From assembly GCA_903929895.1 (NCBI GenBank), contig CAIYWM010000330.1, positions 1 to 10,089 of the forward strand: a stretch of DNA of 10,089 bases, given 5' to 3'. Shown here piece by piece: positions 1-6,323 of this stretch (the stretch's first letter is position 1; every line of letters begins with the position of its first letter). Origin of the DNA: an uncultured Alphaproteobacteria bacterium. Lineage in GTDB: Bacteria > Pseudomonadota > Alphaproteobacteria > Reyranellales > Reyranellaceae. Under the pieces are notes generated by a model. The model saw nothing but the letters and a program-made list of their open reading frames with translations, was not told the DNA's origin and did not search any database. The position numbers and the translations under genes were made by a program.

Positions 1-269
1 CCATCGTTCTTCTCTTCCAGCCGCTGCACCTTGTAGCCTTGGTTCTCGAGCCGGTCGCGCTGTAGCGAATAGGTGTTTGGCTGGGGCGCCGGCGGCGCCA
101 TGACCGGGGCGGGTGGCGCGACGGGAGGCGGCGGCAAGGCGCCCGGCGACATGGTGTCGGGCATGCGACCGCCATTGCCGATCGATCCGGGCACGAGTTG
201 CCCTAAGGCCGTGTCCGCCGCGGCGACAAGGGCCATCACGAAGACGAGGGTGAGCAGGGGTGGGCGCAT
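1..269 (-). CDS. Secreted protein with Pro-rich linker, N-terminal part (runs off left edge)
   Basis: Read from the ATG at 269 down to position 1, the frame stays open for 89 codons and leaves the window. Residues 1 to about 23 form a signal peptide: Arg2, then a hydrophobic core (LLTLVFVMALVAAA), with probable cleavage around residues 18-23. A low-complexity Pro/Ala segment follows at about residues 43-63 (PPPPVAPPAPVMAPPAP). The visible end reads RDRLENQGYKVQRLEEKNDG, which resembles the first helix and strand of PepSY-type domains (LEAQGY, then a strand and a turn). The small gene at 3536-3868 has the same plan. The protein is probably periplasmic and its function is unknown. It is divergent from the amino acid permease across 54 bp. 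I see no Shine-Dalgarno before the ATG (see the promoter at 276-305). The family assignment is tentative because most of the domain lies outside the window. Confidence 0.75.
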   Translation of the reverse strand, partial: MRPPLLTLVFVMALVAAADTALGQLVPGSIGNGGRMPDTMSPGALPPPPVAPPAPVMAPPAPQPNTYSLQRDRLENQGYKVQRLEEKND

Positions 270-275
270 GCTGTT

Positions 276-305
276 TATATAGGGAGGCCGCCCCGGTCTT
301 GCTAA
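276..305 (-). promoter_or_regulatory. Candidate sigma-70-type promoter for the left-edge gene, possibly leaderless
   Basis: On the minus strand, TTAGCA (305-300) is followed by an 18-nt spacer and TATATA (281-276). Each hexamer matches the housekeeping consensus at four of six positions. A start seven nucleotides below the -10 box would fall on position 269, the A of the ATG. The intervening sequence has no Shine-Dalgarno, so a leaderless transcript is a reasonable inference. Both boxes are imperfect, so confidence is low. Confidence 0.35.
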
Positions 306-323
306 GAGGGAACGGGGGAACGA

Positions 324-1799
324 ATGAAGATCAAGGGCGCGGCGTCGCGTAAGCTACTTTCCGATATCCTGGCGACGGCGGCCCATGCCACGCCCCTGCC
401 CAAAGTCCTGGGCCCCGTCAGCATCGTCTTCATGGGCATCGGCGCGATCATCGGCGCCGGCATCTTCGTCCTGACCGGCACGGCCGCCGCCCTCTATGCC
501 GGTCCCGCCGTGGTCGTGTCCTTTGTGCTGGCCGGCATCGCCTGCGTCTTCGTGGCGCTCTGCTATGCCGAGCTTGCGGCGCTGATGCCTGTATCGGGCA
601 GCACCTACACCTACACCTATGCGAGCCTCGGCCAGCTTGCAGCCTGGTTGGTCGGCTGGAACCTCATTCTCGAATATTCGATCGGTGCGGCCGCGGTGGC
701 GGTCGGATGGGCGGGCTACTTCAACGGCACGCTGGCCTCCGTCGGTCTCGCCATCCCACCCCAGCTGTCGAGCTCGACCGGCCAGGCGGTCCAGCTCGCC
801 GACGGCACGACGGCCACCGCGATCGCCAATCTGCCGGCCGCGGCGATCGTGGCGCTTCTGACGCTCCTGCTGGTACGGGGTACCCGCGAGTCGGCGCGCC
901 TCAACAATTTCATGGTCGCGCTCAAGCTGATCGTGATCCTGGCATTCATCGGCGTCGGGATCGGCCATGTCTCTATCGCGAACTGGCAGCCGTTCGTGCC
1001 ACCGAATACCGGGACCTTCGGGACCTTTGGCTGGAGCGGCGTCCTGCACGGCGCCTCGGTCGTGTTCTTCACCTATATCGGCTTCGACGCCGTCTCCAAC
1101 TGCGCGCAGGAAGCAAGGCGGCCGCAGCGTGACATGCCCATCGGCATCCTGGGCGCGCTCGCGATCTCGACGATCCTTTATATTCTGGTGGCGGGCGTGC
1201 TCGTCGGTGTCGTGCCTTACCCTGAGCTGAACGTGGCGGCCCCGGTCGGGCTGGCGGTCGATCGAATGGGAATCGGTTGGTTCGCCGCGTTGATCGAGCT
1301 CGGGGCGATGATCGGGATCACGACGGGGATTCTCGTGCTGCTCTATGGACAGGGCCGGATTTTCGCGACCATGGCACATGACGGGCTGATGCCGTCGCTG
1401 TTCAGCCGCGTGCACCCGAGGCTGAAGACGCCCTGGCTGAGCCAGATCCTGATCGGGGTGATCGTGGCAGCGATTGCTGCCGTGGCGCCGATCGAGACAC
1501 TGAGCGAGCTGGTCGGTGTCGGCACGCTGTTCTCGTTCCTGATGGTCTGCGCGTCCGTGGTGCGACTTCGTCGGCTGGAGCCGCATGCCGCCCGGCCGTT
1601 CCGCGTGCCGGCGGTGCCTCTGGTCCCGATGCTCGGCATCCTGTCCTGCCTTGGTCTGATGGTCGGCCTGGCACCGGTGACCTGGGCGCGACTGGTCCTC
1701 TGGATCGCGATCGGCCTGGTCATCTACTTCGCCTATGGCCGATCCCGCGCCGCCGGTCGCCTCGCCGCCCTTAAAGCAGGGAGTGACGCTTCCGCGTGA
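324..1799 (+). CDS. APC-family amino acid permease (cationic amino acid transporter type)
   Basis: This 491-residue inner-membrane protein is of normal length for APC-superfamily amino acid/proton transporters of the CAT-like group (TC 2.A.3.3, as in Bacillus YfnA/YhdG). Evidence: a first membrane helix carrying the unwound Gly-rich substrate-binding motif GAIIGAGIF (residues about 40-48) followed by LTG. Next comes the family motif YAELAALMPVSGSTYTY (about 81-97), then repeated hydrophobic segments to the C-terminus, consistent with 12-14 helices. The loop EARRPQRDMPIGI after a TYIGFDAVSNCAQE helix is also typical. The start is preceded by a purine-rich stretch (305-320). The last 29 bp overlap the convergent decarboxylase gene. 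It is a single gene transcribed alone, divergent from the left-edge gene. The exact amino acid cannot be read from sequence; cationic or small neutral amino acids are most likely. Confidence 0.93.
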   Translation: MKIKGAASRKLLSDILATAAHATPLPKVLGPVSIVFMGIGAIIGAGIFVLTGTAAALYAGPAVVVSFVLAGIACVFVALCYAELAALMPVSGSTYTYTYASLGQLAAWLVGWNLILEYSIGAAAVAVGWAGYFNGTLASVGLAIPPQLSSSTGQAVQLADGTTATAIANLPAAAIVALLTLLLVRGTRESARLNNFMVALKLIVILAFIGVGIGHVSIANWQPFVPPNTGTFGTFGWSGVLHGASVVFFTYIGFDAVSNCAQEARRPQRDMPIGILGALAISTILYILVAGVLVGVVPYPELNVAAPVGLAVDRMGIGWFAALIELGAMIGITTGILVLLYGQGRIFATMAHDGLMPSLFSRVHPRLKTPWLSQILIGVIVAAIAAVAPIETLSELVGVGTLFSFLMVCASVVRLRRLEPHAARPFRVPAVPLVPMLGILSCLGLMVGLAPVTWARLVLWIAIGLVIYFAYGRSRAAGRLAALKAGSDASA

Positions 1800-3372
1800 G
1801 CGGCACGACGACCACACTGGCACCGGGCCGGGCGATCGCTTCGGCGACGGCGGCCGTGACCTCCGCCCCGGTCCTGGCCAGCTTCGCGGGCGCTCCATAG
1901 CCCTTCGCCAGCGCTTCGAGGTCGATCCCGGGCAGGTCGAGGCCTGGCACGTTCGGTGTCTCCTCGAGCTCCGCGAAGGATTTCAGGATGGCGTATTCAT
2001 GGTTCTGCAGGACGACGAAGACGACGTGCGCCTTCTGCTGCACGGCCGTGTAGAGCGACTGGATCGAATACTGGAAGGAGCCATCGCCCATGAGGGCGAT
2101 GACGGGGCGATTGCGCCCGCTGCTGCGTTCCGCCAGCGCGAGACCGACCGCGGCCGGCATGTCCCAGCCGAGGCCGCCGGAGGCGAAGGTGTAGAAGCAA
2201 TCGGGCTTGTCGATGCGGAACTGGTCCTGCATGTCGGTCACGACGGAGGGCGCTTCCTCGACGAGCACATGGTCGGCAGGGCAGGCGTCGCGCACGGCGG
2301 CCATGATGGCGTCGCCCGCCAGAGGCTGCGCATTCATATCGGGCTTCTTGGGAGCCGCGCGCAACGGCGCGGCTATGGACGAAGGGCGCTTCTTGATCAG
2401 TGGCTGGATCGCCTCGAGGAACAGTCGCGCGTCGGACACCAGGCTGTCGCCGACGGGCGCCTTGGACGACATGTTGGGATCATCCGTCACCTGCAGAAGG
2501 TGGGTGCCCTTCGGAACGTAGTCGCCGCCCACATAGGGATAGTAGCGGAACACCGGCGCGCCGATGACGATCACCAGATCGTGGCCTTCGAACTTCCGGC
2601 CCAGCGGCCCGATGGCCGCGGGCAGGGCGCCGGCATGTTGGCGGTGAGTTTCCGGGAACGGGGTTCGTTCGGCGAAGGGCGCCGTCCAGACGGGAACGCC
2701 CAGCGTCTCGGCGAACCGGATGCCCTCGTTCCAGGCCTGGCTACGGGCGAGGTCCGATCCGTAAACGATGACAGGCGACTTCGCGGCATTGATCCGCTCG
2801 GCAAATTCGGCGACGCGAGCAGGGTCAGGTCCCATTCGCGTGGTGATCGTGCGGAACACCTCGACCTCCGGCATGGGCTTGTCCCAGTCGTCGAGGGGAA
2901 GGGACAGGAAGACCGGACCGGCCGGCTGCTGCATGGCTGTCGCATAGGCGCGCATGAAGGCAGCCGGAATATCCTCGGCGCGTGCCGGCTCGTACGCCCA
3001 TTTCACCCACGGGCGCGGCAGGTTCGCGGCATCGATGTTCGTGAGCAGGGGTTCGAGCAGAAGCATCTCGCGCGTCTGCTGTCCGGCGGTGATGATCAGG
3101 GGCGTCTTGTTCTGGTAGGCCGTGACGATGCAGCCGAGCGCATTGCCCATTCCGGCGCCGGTATGGACGTTCACGATGACCGGCTTGCGGAGGCCCTGGG
3201 CAATACCGTCGGCAATGCCGACGACGCTCGCCTCCTGAAGGGCCATCACATAGTCGAAGTCGCTGGGGAAATTCTTGAGAAAGGTCTCTTCCGTCGAGCC
3301 GGGATTGCCGACGACGGTCGTGAGCCCGAGCTTGCGGAGCAGATCGAAGGTGACGTCCTTGACTGTGCGCAT
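1771..3372 (-). CDS. mdlC: ThDP-dependent 2-oxoacid decarboxylase, benzoylformate decarboxylase family
   Basis: A cytoplasmic 533-residue enzyme of the thiamine-diphosphate decarboxylase family, close to P. putida benzoylformate decarboxylase (528 aa). Seen: GNPGSTEETF with Ser26, ALQEA with Glu47 (the cofactor-activating Glu) and NVHTGAG with His70, all at the same numbers as the P. putida enzyme. Also seen are TAGQQTREM, LLTNIDAANLPRPWVKW and, at the C-terminal cofactor site, GDGSFQYS (Asp430) with Asn457 in LQNHEYAIL. Domains: PYR about 1-165, central about 180-330, PP about 350-533. The start at 3372 is chosen because homology begins there and a GA-rich stretch precedes it; the frame runs open to 3510, but that extension is not protein-like. 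Oddities: His281 is Tyr278 here (FRYYPY), Ala460 is Ile462 and Thr377 is Pro375, so benzoylformate may not be the substrate. There are no mandelate-pathway neighbours. Its 3' end overlaps the permease gene. Confidence 0.9.
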   Translation of the reverse strand: MRTVKDVTFDLLRKLGLTTVVGNPGSTEETFLKNFPSDFDYVMALQEASVVGIADGIAQGLRKPVIVNVHTGAGMGNALGCIVTAYQNKTPLIITAGQQTREMLLLEPLLTNIDAANLPRPWVKWAYEPARAEDIPAAFMRAYATAMQQPAGPVFLSLPLDDWDKPMPEVEVFRTITTRMGPDPARVAEFAERINAAKSPVIVYGSDLARSQAWNEGIRFAETLGVPVWTAPFAERTPFPETHRQHAGALPAAIGPLGRKFEGHDLVIVIGAPVFRYYPYVGGDYVPKGTHLLQVTDDPNMSSKAPVGDSLVSDARLFLEAIQPLIKKRPSSIAAPLRAAPKKPDMNAQPLAGDAIMAAVRDACPADHVLVEEAPSVVTDMQDQFRIDKPDCFYTFASGGLGWDMPAAVGLALAERSSGRNRPVIALMGDGSFQYSIQSLYTAVQQKAHVVFVVLQNHEYAILKSFAELEETPNVPGLDLPGIDLEALAKGYGAPAKLARTGAEVTAAVAEAIARPGASVVVVPLTRKRHSLL

Positions 3373-3476
3373 GCTGGTACTTTCTTCACCGTTGAGGGAG
3401 GCCACCGCATCGTAGCGGTTAAACCCTTGGCACGGCACCACGAAAACGGCGGCTTCCGAGGCGTCAGGCATGCGAA

Positions 3477-3506
3477 CGGGGCGCCCCACGAGGGTAGGGC
3501 GCCCCG
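3477..3506 (-). terminator. GC-rich hairpin, likely terminator of the PepSY-like gene
   Basis: CGGGGCGCCC (3477-3486) is the exact reverse complement of GGGCGCCCCG (3497-3506), giving a perfect 10-bp stem around a 10-nt loop. It lies 30 bp after the stop of the minus-strand gene at 3536-3868 and about 105 bp upstream of the decarboxylase start. No run of U follows on the minus strand, so it is either a GC-only terminator or an mRNA-stabilising 3' hairpin. It would insulate the decarboxylase from the upstream gene. Confidence 0.5.
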
Positions 3507-3535
3507 CCAATCCGCAGGCCGGTAGGCTGTGGTTC

Positions 3536-3868
3536 CTACTGCTCGCGGACGTTGCCCGCGGTGTCGAGGGTCACGGCGACCTCGACGTTGTTGCGCATCG
3601 CTTTTCCGGTCCAGTTGCCGGCGGTGTCGCGCGTCAGCAACTTGATGCCGTTGTAGCCCTTCGCTTCGAGTTGCGACTTGGCTGCGGCTTCCGCCGCCGT
3701 GGCGTTGGACGAGGTGGCGGGGAGGTTGGTGTTCGGGTTGCTGGTCTGGCCCGGCATGGAATTCATGTCACGGCCGGCCGGGGTGCTGGGCTGCATCGTC
3801 TGGGCGAAGGCGGCCCCGCCGATGCCGGTTACGGCGATCACCGCCAGGGTTGCAAGGGTCTTCTTCAT
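3536..3868 (-). CDS. Small secreted PepSY-like protein
   Basis: A 110-residue exported protein. The start at 3868 is set by a strong Shine-Dalgarno (GGAGGAAT) just before the ATG; the frame is open further upstream but lacks such a site. Residues 1-22 are a classical signal peptide (MKK, hydrophobic core, AFA before Gln23). Residues 23-57 are a Ser/Thr/Asn/Pro-rich linker. From about residue 58 a compact domain follows: an Ala-rich helix, then QLEAKGYNGIKLLTRD, NWTGKAMRNN and VEVAVTLDTAGNV. This helix-plus-strands pattern, ending in a residue run typical of 'input times signal plus next strand', is that of PepSY-like domains. A periplasmic location is inferred. Its role is not known; PepSY domains are often proposed to inhibit proteases or to bind partners. 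It is divergent from yqaA, and a hairpin follows its stop. Confidence 0.8.
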   Translation of the reverse strand: MKKTLATLAVIAVTGIGGAAFAQTMQPSTPAGRDMNSMPGQTSNPNTNLPATSSNATAAEAAAKSQLEAKGYNGIKLLTRDTAGNWTGKAMRNNVEVAVTLDTAGNVREQ

Positions 3869-3938
3869 GTATTCCTCCATTGGTTTCGGGAACCGCGTGG
3901 GCTGTGGGCAATCAACGCCGCCCTTTCGGAGGTGTTGC

Positions 3939-4007
3939 ATGCAAAAGCCGAAACCATTCCCCATCGATCCGCACATTGGCTGCGCCAAGGGCTGCCCACT
4001 CCTGTAA
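3939..4007 (+). CDS. Candidate 22-residue small protein or leader peptide with CxxxC
   Basis: An ATG at 3939 sits five nucleotides after GGAGGT (3928-3933), the best ribosome binding site in the window. The frame ends in TAA at 4005-4007, only 10 bp before the yqaA ATG at 4018. The peptide starts MQKPKPFPIDPHIG, then GCAKGC with Cys15 and Cys19, and ends PLL. It is Pro-rich and lacks a membrane segment or signal peptide. The close spacing to yqaA suggests co-transcription, and possibly translational coupling or a leader role. Cys-Lys-His-Pro content could suit metal or redox sensing, which is only inference. I do not recognise a family. The alternative is a chance ORF in the divergent promoter region. 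Confidence 0.45.
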   Translation: MQKPKPFPIDPHIGCAKGCPLL

Positions 4008-4017
4008 GTGAAGGCGG

Positions 4018-4467
4018 ATGGATCCCGGCTCTCTCATCCTCGGCCACGCCGGCATGTTTGCCGCCGCCTTCCTGGCTGCCACCGTCTTTCCATTCCAGTC
4101 CGAGCTGATATTGGTCGGCCTGCTGGTGGCCGAACCGACGCATTGGCAGACCCTGCTGCTCGCGGCGTCCGTAGGGAACACGCTCGGCTCGCTGGTCAAC
4201 TGGATCCTCGGGCGCCTGATCGAGCGGTTCCGTGACCGGCCCTGGTTCCCCGTGAAGCCGCGCGACTATGAACGGGTCGAGCGCTGGTACGCCCGATGGG
4301 GCATCTGGTCTCTGCTGTTCGCCTGGCTGCCGTTCGGTGGCGATGCGCTCACCGTTGTGGCCGGCGCGCTCCGGACGCCCCTTCTGCCGTTCGTCCTGCT
4401 GGTCGGGATCGGCAAGACCGCGCGCTACGCCGTCCTGGTCGCGGCGACCCTGGGTTGGCTCGCTTAG
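4018..4467 (+). CDS. yqaA: YqaA family inner-membrane protein (DedA/VTT-related)
   Basis: This 149-residue integral membrane protein matches Escherichia coli YqaA in length and in its landmarks. These are an N-terminal FLAATVFPFQSELILVGLL (E. coli has SATLLPGNSEVVLVAML), VGNTLGSLVNWILGR (GNSLGGLTNVILGR), a WYARWGIWSLLFAWLPFGGDALTVVAGALR segment, and a closing GKTARYAVLVAA. YqaA belongs to the SNARE-associated/DedA-like group; relatives act in membrane-lipid or envelope homeostasis, but YqaA itself has no assigned reaction. Four or so membrane segments are visible. The start is supported by AAGGCGG directly before the ATG, though spacing is tight, so coupling to the small ORF just upstream may matter. 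The binding-protein gene begins 64 bp later under its own promoter. Confidence 0.9.
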   Translation: MDPGSLILGHAGMFAAAFLAATVFPFQSELILVGLLVAEPTHWQTLLLAASVGNTLGSLVNWILGRLIERFRDRPWFPVKPRDYERVERWYARWGIWSLLFAWLPFGGDALTVVAGALRTPLLPFVLLVGIGKTARYAVLVAATLGWLA

Positions 4468-4478
4468 CGATACCGACG

Positions 4479-4493
4479 TGGCACCGATATTGC
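4479..4493 (+). promoter_or_regulatory. Sigma-54 (RpoN) -24/-12 promoter of the ABC transporter/amidohydrolase operon
   Basis: TGGCAC (4479-4484), five bases, then TTGC (4490-4493), followed by T. This is an exact match to the conserved core of the sigma-54 promoter (TGGCAC-N5-TTGC); only the G usually following TGGCAC is C here. The expected transcription start, about 12 nt below the -12 element, is near 4504-4505, leaving a leader of about 27 nt. That leader contains the Shine-Dalgarno GGGGGAGG (4519-4526) and ends at the ATG at 4532. Position and spacing suit the operon. Sigma-54 promoters need an enhancer-binding activator (for example NtrC); I found no convincing NtrC dyad in the preceding 150 bp. 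Confidence 0.7.
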
Positions 4494-4531
4494 TTCCTTT
4501 GCTGCGTGGGACACGTCAGGGGGAGGCACTT

Positions 4532-5530
4532 ATGCAGTCATCATCGATTCGCCGTCGCACAGGATTGACGGCACTTGCCCTGACGCTCCTGCTCGGCGGG
4601 CCGGCGCTCGCACAGGACAAGGTCCGGTTCCAGACCGACTGGATCCCGTCGGGCGAGCACGCGATGTACTACGGGGCCTGGAGCAAGGGCATCTACGCCA
4701 AGCACGGCATCGACATCCCCATCACGCGTGGCTACGGCTCGGGCGACACTGTCACAAAGGTGGCTGCCGGCGCGGCGGATTTCGGCGTCGCCGATATCGC
4801 GGCCGTCATGACGGCGCGGGCCCGGACCAACGTGCCGGTCAAGACGATCGCCGTTCTCTACAATGAATCGCCGCACTCGCTGTTCGTTCTGAAGAGCTCG
4901 GGCATCACCAACTTCAAGGGGCTGGAAGGCAAGAAGATCGGCATCACGCCGGGCAACAGCCACCGCTTCTACTTCCCCGAAGTCGCCAAGAAGGCAGGCA
5001 CCGATCCCAACAAGCTGATCTGGACGAACATGGACGGGGCCGCGATGGCGGCTCAGCTCATCGCAAAGAACATCGACGCGGCGCCGTTCTATTCGATCCA
5101 TTACTACTACATCAACAAGGCGGCGGTTAAGGCCGGGCAGGAGATCCTGCCGCTGCCCTTCGTCGAGGTCGGCTTCAAGATCTATGCCGCCTCGCTCATC
5201 ACGACCGACAAGATGATCCAGGACAAGCCGGACCTGGTGAAGCGCTTCCTGGCCGCTACCAAGGAGGCCTTCGAGTGGGCTGCAGCCAATCCCGAAGAGG
5301 CCTGCAAGCTGCATGTCGTGCGCTTCCCCGAGGTCGAGCTCGACGACTGCATGGGCAGCGTGAAGGCGGTGATGAAGTTCGTCTTCAACGACCACAGCAA
5401 GGAGTTCGGCTGGGGCAAGGAAAGCCCGGACCGGCTCAAGTTCTCGTGGGAGACCATCGCCACGGCCAACGAGCTGAAGCCCGAGTTCGACTACAAGACC
5501 GCGATCGACACCAGCAAGGTCGCCAAGTAG
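4532..5530 (+). CDS. ABC transporter periplasmic substrate-binding protein (NMT1/THI5, SsuA/ThiY-like)
   Basis: A 332-residue exported solute-binding protein. The start is fixed by GGGGGAGG (4519-4526) five bases before the ATG and by the signal peptide: RRR at 7-9, hydrophobic core, cleavage after ALA at residue 27. The frame is open back to 4268 inside yqaA, but that part is not protein-like. The mature part opens VRFQTDWIPSGEHAMYYGAW, then GIYAKHGIDI, YGSGDTVTKVAAGAADFGVADIAAV and LEGKKIGITPGNS. This is the fold and motif order of the NMT1/THI5-like family, whose members bind thiamine pyrimidines, riboflavin, sulfonates, nitrate or hydantoins. It has no cysteine at the cleavage site, so it is not a lipoprotein. 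The ligand is unknown; the downstream amidohydrolase suggests an N-containing small molecule. It is the first gene of a sigma-54-type operon. Confidence 0.92.
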   Translation: MQSSSIRRRTGLTALALTLLLGGPALAQDKVRFQTDWIPSGEHAMYYGAWSKGIYAKHGIDIPITRGYGSGDTVTKVAAGAADFGVADIAAVMTARARTNVPVKTIAVLYNESPHSLFVLKSSGITNFKGLEGKKIGITPGNSHRFYFPEVAKKAGTDPNKLIWTNMDGAAMAAQLIAKNIDAAPFYSIHYYYINKAAVKAGQEILPLPFVEVGFKIYAASLITTDKMIQDKPDLVKRFLAATKEAFEWAAANPEEACKLHVVRFPEVELDDCMGSVKAVMKFVFNDHSKEFGWGKESPDRLKFSWETIATANELKPEFDYKTAIDTSKVAK

Positions 5531-5540
5531 GCGATTCGAA

Positions 5541-6323
5541 GTGATCTCCATCAACCGGGTCACGCGCATCTTCAACAGCCGTGACGGCGATCAGGTCACG
5601 GCGTTGCAGGACGTGTCGCTGGAGATCGGGCGCAACGAGTTCATCACCCTCGTGGGGCCGTCCGGCTGCGGCAAGTCCACCCTGCTGCGCATCGTGGCCG
5701 GGTTGATCCTCCCGACCGCAGGACGGGCTTCGATCGGCGGAGAAGAGATTACCGAGCCGCGGGCGGAGACGGGTATCGTCTTCCAGGCGCCGACGCTGCT
5801 GCCGTGGGCCAGTGTGCTGGACAACGTGCTGTTCCCGTTGCGCATGATGCATCGCATCGATTCGACCAGCACCGACAAGGCGATGGCGCTGCTCAAACTG
5901 GTGGGCCTCACAGGATTCGAGGGAAAGTCGCCGCGCGAGCTTTCGGGTGGCATGCAGCAGCGCGTCGCGATCTGCCGTGCCCTCGTGCACGATCCCGACA
6001 TCCTGCTGATGGACGAGCCGTTCGGGGCGCTCGACGCGCTGACCCGCGAGGAGATGACCATGGAGCTGCTGCGCATCTGGAGCGAGCGGCCCAAGACCGT
6101 CCTTTTCGTGACGCACTCGATCACGGAGGCCGTGGTGCTGGCCGACCGCGTGGTCGTGATGTCGCCGCGGCCCGGGCGCATCGCCGAAATCATCGATATC
6201 GGCCTGCCGCGCCCGCGCAGCTTCGAGACCGAGGCCACGCCGGAATTCCACGAAGCCAGCCAGCGCATCCGCCAACTCATCTTCGGGACACGCCATGTCG
6301 GTTCAGGCCGCGCCGCCGCTTGA
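5541..6323 (+). CDS. ABC transporter ATP-binding protein (SsuB/TauB/NrtD-like)
   Basis: The cytoplasmic 260-residue ATPase of the importer. All nucleotide-binding motifs are intact: Walker A GPSGCGKST (residues 39-47), Q-loop Gln82 in VFQAPTLLPW, signature LSGGMQQR (134-141), Walker B ILLMDEP (154-160), D-loop GALD and the switch His192 in VTHS. The VFQAPTLLPWASVLDNV wording is typical of the nitrate/sulfonate/taurine ATPase group, which pairs with NMT1-type binding proteins. The start is a GTG at 5541, ten bases after the preceding stop, with only a weak Shine-Dalgarno, so translation is probably coupled to the binding-protein gene. The 3' end overlaps the permease gene by 29 bp. It forms a homodimer in such importers. 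Confidence 0.93.
   Translation: MISINRVTRIFNSRDGDQVTALQDVSLEIGRNEFITLVGPSGCGKSTLLRIVAGLILPTAGRASIGGEEITEPRAETGIVFQAPTLLPWASVLDNVLFPLRMMHRIDSTSTDKAMALLKLVGLTGFEGKSPRELSGGMQQRVAICRALVHDPDILLMDEPFGALDALTREEMTMELLRIWSERPKTVLFVTHSITEAVVLADRVVVMSPRPGRIAEIIDIGLPRPRSFETEATPEFHEASQRIRQLIFGTRHVGSGRAAA

Noticed and set aside
354..1898. Long open frame on the minus strand (514 codons) across the amino acid permease
   Set aside because: Its composition is dominated by Arg, Gln, Asp, His and Gly, with no membrane or catalytic motif. It mirrors the permease codons on the opposite strand.
2353..2374. Inverted repeat AGCCGCGC-N6-GCGCGGCT
   Set aside because: It lies inside the Ala/Pro-rich linker of the decarboxylase, where GC-rich Ala and Arg codons readily give such stems. 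There is no sign of a regulatory role.
1735..3525. Long open frame on the plus strand (596 codons) across the decarboxylase
   Set aside because: It is the antisense shadow of the GC-rich decarboxylase gene, full of Arg/Gly/His/Asp with no domain; the minus strand has clear ThDP-enzyme motifs.
4340..4478. Search for an NtrC-type dyad upstream of the sigma-54 promoter
   Set aside because: No convincing GCAC-type dyad was found by eye; short partial matches in this GC-rich coding sequence are not above chance.
4268..4531. In-frame upstream extension of the substrate-binding protein
   Set aside because: It overlaps yqaA out of frame. The signal peptide and Shine-Dalgarno both place the start at 4532.
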